Assembly (NCBI GenBank): GCA_027483005.1 | Contig: JAIXVN010000240.1 | Coordinates: 1-5,531, forward strand | From: Verrucomicrobiaceae bacterium | GTDB lineage: Bacteria; Verrucomicrobiota; Verrucomicrobiia; Verrucomicrobiales; Akkermansiaceae | Length of the DNA: 5,531 bases | Direction: 5' to 3' | Part shown: one piece after another, positions 1 through 5,531 of the stretch | Position numbering within the stretch: the first letter of the stretch is position 1 | Layout: each line of letters opens with the position of its first letter | Made by a program: the position numbers and the translations under genes | Notes under the pieces: generated by a model | The model's database searches: none | What the model was told of the DNA's origin: nothing | The model's input: only the letters and a program-made list of their open reading frames with translations

Positions 1-1677
1 CGTGGCTGGCTCAGCGGATTTCTCGCTGCGTCCGGCACGTCCGCCCCGATTTCAGCGCCTGCTGCCGCCACCAAACTCACCGTGCTTTACGGAACCGAAT
101 CGGGGAACTCCGAAGTTCTGGCCGATCGCACCGCCAAGGAAGCCAAGAAGCGTGGCTTCCAGGCCGTGGTGAAGAGCATGGCCGACACCAAGCCTGCCGA
201 ACTCGCCAAGGCGACGAACCTTCTGGTCATCGTCAGCACCTGGGGTGACGGCGAGCCTCCGGAAGGAGCCACCACTTTCTACAAGGAACTGATGAGCGGC
301 GAACTCGCGCTTTCCGGCGTGTCCTACTCGGTCTGCGCGCTGGGCGACACCAGCTACGAGAAGTTCTGCCAGACCGGCAAGGACATCGACGCCCGGCTTG
401 AAAAGTTCGGAGCCAAGCGGATCACCGATCGCAAGGACTGCGATGTGGACTACGAGGAATCGTGGAGCAGCTGGCTCGATGCCACCCTTTCCTCCATCGC
501 CCCGCAGAGCACGGCCTCCGTCGTGGCGGCTCCGGTCGCGGGTGCCGTGGTCGAGTATGGGAAGAAGAATCCTTTCCCCTCCGAGGTCCTTGAAAACTCG
601 CTGCTCAATGGCGAGGGCTCCGCGAAGGAGACCATTCATCTTGGACTTTCACTCGAGGGCTCCGGCCTTTCCTACGAGCCCGGCGATGCTTTGGCGGTGA
701 TTCCGGTCAACGCGCCAGACGTGGTGCAGGCCGTTCTGAATGCCGCCAAACTCAAGGGCACCGAAACCGTCGAGGTGAAGGGTGAGGGGAGCAAGCTGCT
801 CGCCGATGCCCTTCGTGAGGACTACGACATCACCGCCATTTCCCGCGCCGTGCTGACGAAGCTGCAGGCGATCACTGGTTCGACCGAACTTGCTGCTTTG
901 CTGGCCGAAGACGCCAAGGACCAACTCAAGGCCTGGAACTACGGCCGCGAAATCGTCGATGCCATCGAGACCTTTGCGCCGAATGGACTGAGCGCCGAGC
1001 AGCTCGCCGGAATTTTCCGCAAGCTCCCGCCGCGTCTGTATTCGATCGCGTCGAGCCCGCTCGCGCATCCCGGCGAGGTCCATCTCACAGTCGCCGCCGT
1101 TCGCTACGATGCGCATGGCCGCAAGCGCAAGGGCGTGTGCTCGACCTATCTGGCTGACCTTGTGAAAACCGGAGATTCCACCTCGATCTTCGTTCAGCCG
1201 AACAAGAACTTCCGTCTGCCGGCCTCAGGCGAGACGCCGGTCATCATGGTCGGCCCGGGCACTGGAGTCGCACCGTTCCGCGCCTTCGTCGAACACCGCG
1301 CCGCGCTCGGCCATCCGGGCAAGAACTGGTTGTTCTTCGGCGATCAGCGCTACACCTACGACTTCCTCTATCAACTCGAATGGCAGGACCATCTCAAGTC
1401 GGGAGTCCTGTCGAAGCTCGACGTCGCCTTCTCCCGCGACCAACCGGAGAAGATTTACGTCCAGCACAAGATGTTGGAGCGTGCCAGGGAACTCTATGCC
1501 TGGCTCGAGGAAGGCGCGCACTTCTACGTCTGTGGCGATGCCAACCGCATGGCGCATGATGTCCACGAAGCCCTCGTTTCCATCGTCGAATCCCAGGGTC
1601 ACAAGTCCCGCGCCGACGCCGAGGCCTACGTCGAGGAACTCAAGAAGGCGAAGCGTTACCAGCGTGATGTTTACTGA
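1..1677 (+). CDS. cysJ: Assimilatory NADPH-sulfite reductase flavoprotein (alpha) subunit, 5'-truncated by the window edge
   Basis: This diflavin reductase subunit takes electrons from NADPH through FAD and FMN and passes them to the CysI hemoprotein, in the cytoplasm. The frame is open from base 1 to the TGA at 1675-1677 (558 codons visible). Counting the first visible codon as residue 1: WLSGFLA at 3-9 matches the CysJ N-terminal region; GTESGN at 31-36, STWGDGEPPEGA at 79-90 and CALGDTSYEKFC at 112-123 form the FMN-binding flavodoxin domain; RLYSIASS at 345-352 and GVCSTYLAD at 378-386 bind FAD; GPGTGVAPFR at 418-427, SRDQ at 478-481 and CGDANRM at 511-517 form the NADPH-binding part; the end is the family-typical YQRDVY. 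E. coli CysJ is 599 residues, so roughly 30-40 residues are missing to the left. The GTG at 82 is an internal valine, not the start, because conserved CysJ sequence lies upstream of it. No frameshift is seen. Cytochrome P450 reductase-type homologues are possible in principle, but the adjoining cysI settles the assignment. Confidence 0.96.
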   Translation, partial: RGWLSGFLAASGTSAPISAPAAATKLTVLYGTESGNSEVLADRTAKEAKKRGFQAVVKSMADTKPAELAKATNLLVIVSTWGDGEPPEGATTFYKELMSGELALSGVSYSVCALGDTSYEKFCQTGKDIDARLEKFGAKRITDRKDCDVDYEESWSSWLDATLSSIAPQSTASVVAAPVAGAVVEYGKKNPFPSEVLENSLLNGEGSAKETIHLGLSLEGSGLSYEPGDALAVIPVNAPDVVQAVLNAAKLKGTETVEVKGEGSKLLADALREDYDITAISRAVLTKLQAITGSTELAALLAEDAKDQLKAWNYGREIVDAIETFAPNGLSAEQLAGIFRKLPPRLYSIASSPLAHPGEVHLTVAAVRYDAHGRKRKGVCSTYLADLVKTGDSTSIFVQPNKNFRLPASGETPVIMVGPGTGVAPFRAFVEHRAALGHPGKNWLFFGDQRYTYDFLYQLEWQDHLKSGVLSKLDVAFSRDQPEKIYVQHKMLERARELYAWLEEGAHFYVCGDANRMAHDVHEALVSIVESQGHKSRADAEAYVEELKKAKRYQRDVY

Positions 1678-1680
1678 AAT

Positions 1681-1757
1681 CGTTAATGGTTAGAAGTTAT
1701 TTGTTGTTAGAAAAGTTCTCTAATCAAATAACCACTAACCAATAACCTCTAACTCTC
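1681..1757. repeat. Period-7 inverted repeat array in the cysJ-cysI spacer
   Basis: The whole spacer divides into eleven consecutive 7-bp units in one phase starting at 1681. The first four units (1681-1708) share NGTTANN, for example GGTTAGA at 1688. The last four (1730-1757) share AACCNNT, for example AACCACT at 1730 and AACCTCT at 1744. The two sets are reverse complements of one family, NNGGTTA. The three units between them (1709-1729) are degenerate and hold the hairpin loop. The tract is AT-rich against GC-rich flanking genes. It resembles in style the heptameric short tandem repeats known from cyanobacteria, but that comparison is mine and no homology is implied. Confidence 0.75.
1688..1740 (+). 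other. Long imperfect hairpin within the cysJ-cysI spacer
   Basis: Bases 1688-1703 pair with 1725-1740 at 14 of 16 positions; the only mismatches are 1694/1734 and 1695/1733. Inside this, TTAGA at 1707-1711 pairs with TCTAA at 1719-1723, leaving a 7-nt loop at 1712-1718. The transcript could therefore form a nearly continuous stem of about 20 bp, ending some 23 nt before the cysI start. No U-run follows, so it does not look like an intrinsic terminator. mRNA stabilisation, processing between cysJ and cysI, or simple structure of a repeat element are all possible. Confidence 0.7.
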
Positions 1758-1763
1758 CAAATC

Positions 1764-3473
1764 ATGAGCGAAAAGAAACTCTCCGCCAACGAAGGCATCA
1801 AGACCCGCAGCAACTACCTGCGTGGCACCATCGCTGAAGGACTCGCCGACCTTTCCACCGGGTCGCTCAGCGAGGACGACCAGCAGTTGCTCAAGTTCCA
1901 CGGTTCCTACCAGCAGGACGATCGCGACCTGCGCGCCAATCGTCGCAAGCATCGACTTGAAAAGGCCTTCTCCTTCATGATCCGCATCCGGGTTCCCGGT
2001 GGCGTGGCGACTCCCGCCCAGTGGCTTGCCACCGACGACATGGCGGAAACCTATGCCAACGGCACGATCAAGCTGACCACCCGCCAGGCCTTCCAGCTTC
2101 ACGGCATCATCAAGACCAACCTGAAGCGCACGGTGAAGGCGATCAACGCCGCCGCGATGGATTCGATCGCGGCCTGCGGCGACGTGAACCGCAACGTGAT
2201 GTGCAATCCGAACCCGCACCTCTCTTCCGTCCACGCCGAGGCCCTGAAGCTTTCCCAGGACATCTCCGATCACCTCACTCCCGCCACCCGTGCCTACCAC
2301 GAGATCTGGCTGGATGGGGAAAAGATCGAGTCGTCCGAGGAAGAGGTCGAGCCGATCTACGGCACGACTTACCTGCCTCGCAAATTCAAGATCACCGTCG
2401 CCGTTCCACCCTCGAACGACGTGGACATCTACGCCAACGATCTTTCCTTCATCGCCATCGTCGAGCAGGGCAAGGTCGTCGGCTACAATGTCGCCGTCGG
2501 TGGCGGCATGGGCATGACCCATGGCAACGAGGCCACCTTCCCACGCTTGGCCGACATCATCGGTTTCTGCACGCCTGAGCAGGCCGTCGATGTCGCCGAG
2601 AAGGTCGTTCTCGTGCAGCGCGATTACGGCGACCGCACGGATCGCAAGCATTCCCGTCTCAAGTACACGATCGAGGATCGTGGCATCGCCTGGTTCAAGA
2701 CCGAGCTCGACAAGTATCTCGGTTATCACCTGGCCCCGGCACGCTCGTTCGTCTTCGAGGACAATGGCGACCGTTACGGCTGGGTCGAGGACGCGAACGG
2801 CAACCACCATCTCACGCTCTTCATCGAGGGTGGTCGCGTGGTCGACACGCCCTCGTATCCGCTGCGCACCGGCCTTCGTGAAATCGCGAAGATCCACGAC
2901 GGCGACTTCCGCCTCACCGCGAACCAGAACGTCATCATCGCGAACATTTCCCCGAAGAACCGTCCGGTCATCGAGGCCTTGCTCGAGAGATATGGCATCA
3001 AGGACAGCCACCTGAAGAGCGCGATGCGTCTCAACTCGCTGGCCTGCGTGGCCCTTCCGACCTGCGGACTTTCGCTGGCCGAGGCCGAGCGTTACCTGCC
3101 GACGCTCATCGGTGATCTCGAGAACGCCCTTGAGGAAAGCGGCCTGCGTCATGATGCGATCACGATCCGCATGACCGGTTGTCCGAATGGCTGTGCCCGT
3201 CCCTACATTGCCGAGATCGGCTTTGTCGGCCGCTCGCCCGGGAAATACAACGTTTACCTTGGCGGCGGCTTTGCAGGCCAGCGTCTGTCGAAGCTCTATC
3301 GCACCGATTTCCCGGGCGAGGAAGTTCCGGCCCTGCTGGCACCCATCTTCAAACGATACGCGGCCGAGAGGCTGGAGGGTGAGCGCTTCGGCGACTTCGC
3401 CATCCGTAGCGGCTACGTCGCGGAAACCAAACAAGGGTCCGATTTCCACGCCAACGTCGCGGTCACTGCATGA
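1764..3473 (+). CDS. cysI: Assimilatory NADPH-sulfite reductase hemoprotein (beta) subunit
   Basis: This is the siroheme/[4Fe-4S] subunit that reduces sulfite to sulfide with six electrons delivered by CysJ. Its 569 residues match the usual CysI length (E. coli 570). The N-terminal landmarks are NYLRGTI at 17-23 and FHGSYQQDDRD at 45-55. Expected siroheme/sulfite-binding basic residues, placed by comparison with E. coli, are R76 (RVPGG), R143 (VNRNV), K207 and K209 (LPRKFK). The cluster cysteines are C428 and C434 (CVALPTC) and C473 and C477 (CPNGC), the canonical Cx5C and Cx3C pattern, so the enzyme should be active. The start ATG at 1764 gives MSEKKLS, close to the E. coli N-terminus, and no earlier in-frame start is plausible in the AT-rich spacer. 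No Shine-Dalgarno sequence is visible in the 20 nt upstream. The stop overlaps the cysH start as ATGA, which suggests translational coupling. A ferredoxin-dependent Sir is a less likely alternative given cysJ next door. Confidence 0.97.
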   Translation: MSEKKLSANEGIKTRSNYLRGTIAEGLADLSTGSLSEDDQQLLKFHGSYQQDDRDLRANRRKHRLEKAFSFMIRIRVPGGVATPAQWLATDDMAETYANGTIKLTTRQAFQLHGIIKTNLKRTVKAINAAAMDSIAACGDVNRNVMCNPNPHLSSVHAEALKLSQDISDHLTPATRAYHEIWLDGEKIESSEEEVEPIYGTTYLPRKFKITVAVPPSNDVDIYANDLSFIAIVEQGKVVGYNVAVGGGMGMTHGNEATFPRLADIIGFCTPEQAVDVAEKVVLVQRDYGDRTDRKHSRLKYTIEDRGIAWFKTELDKYLGYHLAPARSFVFEDNGDRYGWVEDANGNHHLTLFIEGGRVVDTPSYPLRTGLREIAKIHDGDFRLTANQNVIIANISPKNRPVIEALLERYGIKDSHLKSAMRLNSLACVALPTCGLSLAEAERYLPTLIGDLENALEESGLRHDAITIRMTGCPNGCARPYIAEIGFVGRSPGKYNVYLGGGFAGQRLSKLYRTDFPGEEVPALLAPIFKRYAAERLEGERFGDFAIRSGYVAETKQGSDFHANVAVTA

Positions 3474-4195
3474 TCGAAACCACCTCCATCAGCGAGGCAG
3501 AAGCCCTCTCCAATGAACTCGCCGCGCTCAAGGCCGGCGATCGACTCCGCCTGCTGCACCAGCGCTATGGCTCGCGCCTCGTCGCGACCACCAGCTTTGG
3601 CATCCAGGCGGCCGTCATGCTGCACCTCATCCATGAACACGCGCCGAAAATCCCGGTTGTGTTCATCGACACCGGATTCCTGTTTCCCGAGACCTATCAG
3701 TATGCGGATGATCTCGGGAAAAGGCTCAACCTTGATCTGCGCGTCTATCAGCCGACGGTTTCCGCCGCCCGGATGCAGGCGCTGTGGGGCAACCTCTGGG
3801 AGCAGGGGAAGGAAGGCGCGGAAAGATATGGCGTCCTCACCAAGATCGAGCCGCTCGATCGCGCGCTGAAGGACCTCGGAGCAGACGTCTGGATCAGCGG
3901 GGTTCGCCGCAGTCAGTCGAAGACCCGGGCTGAGCGCGCATACGCCGAGCAGCAGAAGAAGACGCTGAAGGTCTATCCGATCCTCGACTGGGCTGATGCC
4001 CAGGTCAGCGTTTACATGAACCAGCAGAACCTGCCGCCCCATCCACTGGCCGAGAAAGGCTATGTGACCATGGGCGACTGGCATTCCACCTCTCCCGCGG
4101 CCGACGGACTTGATGCCGAGGCCACCCGTTTCAATGGCGAAAAATACGAGTGCGGACTCCACCTGGACTCAGGCGTTCCGGACTTCCAGATCTGA
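3470..4195 (+). CDS. cysH: Phosphoadenylyl-sulfate (PAPS) reductase, thioredoxin-dependent
   Basis: The enzyme reduces PAPS to sulfite and adenosine 3',5'-bisphosphate, feeding the sulfite reductase encoded just upstream. Over 241 residues (E. coli 244) it carries TTSFGIQAAV at 40-49 (the modified PP-loop that binds the nucleotide), DTGFLFPETY at 67-76, LWEQG at 109-113, KIEPLDRALK at 125-134, SGVRRSQS at 143-150 and the catalytic ECGLH at 227-231. C228 is the only cysteine in the protein. The CC and CxxC pairs that hold a [4Fe-4S] cluster in APS reductases are absent (YGVLTK stands where CC would precede the KxEPL segment), so PAPS rather than APS is the predicted substrate, and an APS kinase should exist elsewhere in the genome. 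About ten residues (HLDSGVPDFQI region) extend past the catalytic motif. The ATG at 3470 lies inside the cysI stop (ATGA) and has no Shine-Dalgarno sequence, so its translation probably depends on ribosomes finishing cysI. Confidence 0.95.
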   Translation: MIETTSISEAEALSNELAALKAGDRLRLLHQRYGSRLVATTSFGIQAAVMLHLIHEHAPKIPVVFIDTGFLFPETYQYADDLGKRLNLDLRVYQPTVSAARMQALWGNLWEQGKEGAERYGVLTKIEPLDRALKDLGADVWISGVRRSQSKTRAERAYAEQQKKTLKVYPILDWADAQVSVYMNQQNLPPHPLAEKGYVTMGDWHSTSPAADGLDAEATRFNGEKYECGLHLDSGVPDFQI

Positions 4196-4281
4196 TCAAG
4201 ACGCAGGACGTCAGAAAAGACCGAGGCGAAATCCTCTTCTCTTAAGTTTTCCAGTCTTGAGTCTTACGTCTAGATCTTCTC
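4196..4281. repeat. Period-7 inverted repeat tract in the cysH-cysK spacer
   Basis: Directly after the cysH stop, TCAAGAC (4196-4202) and GCAGGAC (4203-4209) are 7-bp units. On the right, GTCTTGA (4254-4260), GTCTTAC (4261-4267) and GTCTAGA (4268-4274) are consecutive 7-bp units whose reverse complements fit NNAAGAC. Left 4196-4202 pairs perfectly with 4254-4260. In another register, 4196-4209 pairs with 4261-4274 at 11 of 14 positions plus one G-U. Between the arms, GAGG at 4223-4226 pairs with CCTC at 4233-4236 around a 6-nt loop. The central units are degenerate. The arrangement mirrors the cysJ-cysI spacer with a different core sequence. No terminator-quality U-run follows a strong stem, so cysK may be co-transcribed, but an internal promoter cannot be excluded. 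Confidence 0.6.
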
Positions 4282-4303
4282 TCAACCCTCACCTCTTAAA
4301 ATC

Positions 4304-5281
4304 ATGCCCATCGCAGAAAACATGGTTGCCACCGTTGGCAACACCCCGCTTGTCCGCCTCAACCACATCACCCAGGGTCTCGGTGCCGAGGTCTGTGTGA
4401 AGGCTGAGTTCTTCAACCCGCTCTTCAGTGTGAAGGACCGCATTGGCAAGGCCATGATCGAGGCCGCCGAGCGTGACGGCAAACTGGAGCCCGGCGGATT
4501 GATCATCGAGCCGACCTCCGGCAACACCGGCATTGCACTGGCCTTCGTGGCTCGGGCCAAGGGCTACCGCGTGATCCTGACCATGCCGGAGAGCATGTCG
4601 ATCGAGCGTCGCGTTCTCCTCCGCCTCCTCGGTGCCGAACTCGTCCTCACTCCCCGTGCCCGCGGCATGGGTGGTGCGATCGCCATGGCCAACAAGCTTC
4701 TTGCCGAAACCCCGGGTGCCTACGGTCCGGGCCAGTTCGACAATCCGGCCAACCCGCAGATCCATCGCGAAACGACCGCTGAGGAAATCTGGAAGGACAC
4801 CGAAGGCCAGGTCGATATCTTCGTAGCGGCTGTTGGAACCGGTGGCACCCTTACCGGTGTCGGTGAAGTCCTGAAGTCCCGTCGCGACGTCCAGGTCATC
4901 GCCGTCGAGCCGGTGAACAGCCCCGTCATCACCCAGACCCGCGCGGGTGACGAAGTGAAGCCCGGTCCGCACATGATCCAGGGCATCGGTGCCGGCTTCG
5001 TGCCGAAGAACCTCAATGTTGGTGTGATCGATGAAGTGATCCAGGTCAGCAACGAGGATGCTTTCGCCACCGCCCAGTCGCTCGCCCAGAACGAGGGACT
5101 TCCGGCCGGGATTTCCACCGGAGCCAACGTTTGGGCAGCCCTTCAGGTCGCCAAGCGTCCGGAAAACGCCGGCAAGCGGATTGTGACGATCGGTTGCTCG
5201 TCCTCCGAGCGCTACCTTTCCACACCGCTGGCCGAGAAACTCCGCGAGGAAGTCGCCAACCTTCCGGTTCACGAGATTTGA
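4304..5281 (+). CDS. cysK: Cysteine synthase (O-acetylserine sulfhydrylase), PLP-dependent
   Basis: The enzyme condenses sulfide with O-acetyl-L-serine to give L-cysteine and acetate, using the sulfide made by CysJI. It has 325 residues, the usual CysK size, with fold-type II PLP motifs in order: GNTPLVRLN at 12-20; NPLFSVKDRIG at 38-48, with K44 the predicted Schiff-base lysine; PTSGNTG at 70-76, the substrate/carboxylate loop; GTGGTLTG at 178-185, which binds the PLP phosphate; GISTGAN at 269-275; and CSSSERYLST at 298-307, containing the serine expected to contact the PLP ring nitrogen. No N-terminal heme domain or C-terminal CBS domain is present, so it is not a cystathionine beta-synthase of the long type. 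CysM remains a less likely alternative. The start ATG at 4304 is preferred over the in-frame ATG at 4322 because it gives the normal N-terminal length. No Shine-Dalgarno sequence is seen. Transcription probably ends at the stem-loop 30 nt past the stop. Confidence 0.95.
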   Translation: MPIAENMVATVGNTPLVRLNHITQGLGAEVCVKAEFFNPLFSVKDRIGKAMIEAAERDGKLEPGGLIIEPTSGNTGIALAFVARAKGYRVILTMPESMSIERRVLLRLLGAELVLTPRARGMGGAIAMANKLLAETPGAYGPGQFDNPANPQIHRETTAEEIWKDTEGQVDIFVAAVGTGGTLTGVGEVLKSRRDVQVIAVEPVNSPVITQTRAGDEVKPGPHMIQGIGAGFVPKNLNVGVIDEVIQVSNEDAFATAQSLAQNEGLPAGISTGANVWAALQVAKRPENAGKRIVTIGCSSSERYLSTPLAEKLREEVANLPVHEI

Positions 5282-5311
5282 GGTCTTCGCGAAAGCAGAC
5301 GAACGCATTTG

Positions 5312-5350
5312 AATGGGGCGCTGGTCGAAAGATCAGTGCCCCATTTCGTT
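5312..5350 (+). terminator. Rho-independent terminator after cysK
   Basis: Bases 5312-5326 pair with 5331-5345 over 15 continuous positions (13 Watson-Crick and two G-U in the RNA), closed by a GAAA tetraloop at 5327-5330. A T-rich tail, TTTCGTTTCC, starts at 5344. The tail is interrupted by CG, so it is not a perfect U-run, but the long stem and GNRA loop 30 nt past the cysK stop make an intrinsic terminator the best reading. On the reverse strand the A-rich bases before the stem would give only a poor U-tail. Confidence 0.88.
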
Positions 5351-5373
5351 TCCGGCTTGTGCATTCGGGTTAG

Positions 5374-5408
5374 CCCGATTGGGGGATTCACAGATGCCGG
5401 ATTGGGGG
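5374..5408. repeat. Two 12-bp direct repeats at 23-bp spacing
   Basis: CCCGATTGGGGG (5374-5385) and CCGGATTGGGGG (5397-5408) differ at one base and are offset by 23 bp, about two helical turns. The second copy ends one base before a -35-like TTGAAT. Position and spacing fit tandem activator sites for the gene starting near the right edge. No known regulator is recognised. Confidence 0.5.
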
Positions 5409-5409
5409 C

Positions 5410-5439
5410 TTGAATTCTCCAAGCTAAGTCTGGTATTTG
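5410..5439 (+). promoter_or_regulatory. Weak sigma-70-like promoter candidate for the downstream gene
   Basis: TTGAAT at 5410-5415 matches four of six bases of TTGACA. An 18-nt gap leads to TATTTG at 5434-5439, a poor match to TATAAT (three of six). It is proposed mainly because a new transcription unit must start between the cysK terminator and the gene at the right edge. The -10 element is weak, so the real promoter may lie elsewhere in this stretch. Confidence 0.22.
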
Positions 5440-5446
5440 TAAATAC
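5433..5446. promoter_or_regulatory. Palindrome GTATTT-GT-AAATAC, operator-like
   Basis: GTATTT (5433-5438) and AAATAC (5441-5446) are perfect inverted repeats around a central GT. Flanking CTG at 5430-5432 and CAG at 5446-5448 add partial outer symmetry, displaced by one base. The palindrome covers the candidate -10 element, so a bound dimeric repressor could block transcription of the downstream gene. The sequence alone does not identify the regulator. Confidence 0.4.
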
Positions 5447-5511
5447 AGATGATCGGCATTCACCCAACCGATCTGTCCGACTTCCTGTCAAAGGCCGTCA
5501 AACCCACTCTG

Positions 5512-5531
5512 ATGAAAACCCTTTCCTTTAC
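5512..5531 (+). CDS. Start of an unidentified gene, 3' end beyond the window
   Basis: An open frame runs off the right edge. Starting at the ATG at 5512 it reads MKTLSF, a basic then hydrophobic beginning that would suit a signal peptide, though six residues cannot show this. The same frame is open back to a TAA at 5440-5442, and an in-frame ATG at 5449 would add 21 residues (MIGIHPTDLSDF and onward). The AAAGG at 5490-5494 is about 17 nt from the ATG at 5512, too far for a normal Shine-Dalgarno site. I prefer 5512 because it leaves room for a promoter after 5433, but the choice is open and no function can be given. Confidence 0.4.

Noticed and set aside
82..84. GTG at 82 as the start of cysJ
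   Set aside because: The frame is open upstream to base 1 and the upstream codons encode the WLSGFLA stretch typical of the CysJ N-terminal region. Starting here would also cut the first beta strand of the flavodoxin domain.
1688..1740. Hairpin in the cysJ-cysI spacer as an intrinsic terminator
   Set aside because: The stem is AT-rich and followed by CA-rich sequence with no U-run, and termination here would separate the two subunits of one enzyme.
1681..1757. CRISPR-like array
   Set aside because: The units are 7 bp long, contiguous and degenerate, without spacers or cas genes.
1678..1763. SAM or other sulfur-related riboswitch in the spacers before cysI or cysK
   Set aside because: Neither spacer shows the multi-helix conserved core of a known SAM riboswitch; both are explained by simple inverted 7-bp repeats. 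A covariance-model search would settle it.
2021..3015. Overlapping + strand open frames inside cysI
   Set aside because: They are arginine- and serine-rich out-of-frame readings of cysI codons, typical shadows in high-GC DNA, with no start signal or recognisable family.
1749..3449. A 566-codon open frame on the - strand opposite cysI
   Set aside because: It lies in the codon-phase shadow of a gene with GC-rich third positions, and its translation is low-complexity with no recognisable motif. cysI on the + strand has all family motifs.
4289..5308. A 339-codon open frame on the - strand opposite cysK
   Set aside because: It is likewise a shadow frame. The translation is rich in Gly, Asp, His and Arg with no domain, and it would run through the cysK coding sequence entirely.
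5430..5448. LexA (SOS) box, because CTG and CAG flank an AT-rich palindrome
   Set aside because: CTG and CAG are separated by 13 bases instead of the 10 of the E. coli box, and the inner palindrome is centred one register off. An unspecified operator is the safer reading.

Overview
The window is a high-GC bacterial sulfur-assimilation cluster, with all genes on the + strand. Read in order it holds the 3' part of cysJ (NADPH-sulfite reductase flavoprotein), then cysI (sulfite reductase hemoprotein), cysH (PAPS reductase) and cysK (cysteine synthase). A strong intrinsic terminator follows, then a regulatory-looking intergenic stretch and the first codons of an unidentified gene that runs off the right edge.

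Layout: cysJ is open from base 1 and ends at 1677. An 86-nt AT-rich spacer separates it from cysI (1764-3473). cysI and cysH overlap by ATGA at 3470-3473. A 108-nt spacer separates cysH (ends 4195) from cysK (4304-5281). A 15-bp stem with a GAAA loop at 5312-5345 closes the cluster. The stretch 5347-5511 has no clear gene but contains a 12-bp direct repeat at 23-bp spacing, a palindrome, and a weak promoter-like pair of hexamers.

Together the genes give the reductive half of cysteine synthesis: PAPS to sulfite (CysH), sulfite to sulfide (CysJ plus CysI, six electrons from NADPH), and sulfide plus O-acetylserine to cysteine (CysK). Sulfate uptake, ATP sulfurylase/APS kinase and serine acetyltransferase are not in the window and must be elsewhere.

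Organism: the GC-rich third positions, the absence of Shine-Dalgarno sequences before all three complete genes, and the period-7 intergenic repeats suggest a Verrucomicrobiota-like bacterium (Luteolibacter/Haloferula type). This is inference from general impression, not a database match, and I hold it at about even odds.

The proteins themselves look ordinary and intact. The unusual material is non-coding. Both spacers inside the cluster are inverted arrays of degenerate 7-bp units able to fold into hairpins. They use different core sequences (NNGGTTA in the first, NNAAGAC in the second) but the same period and topology.
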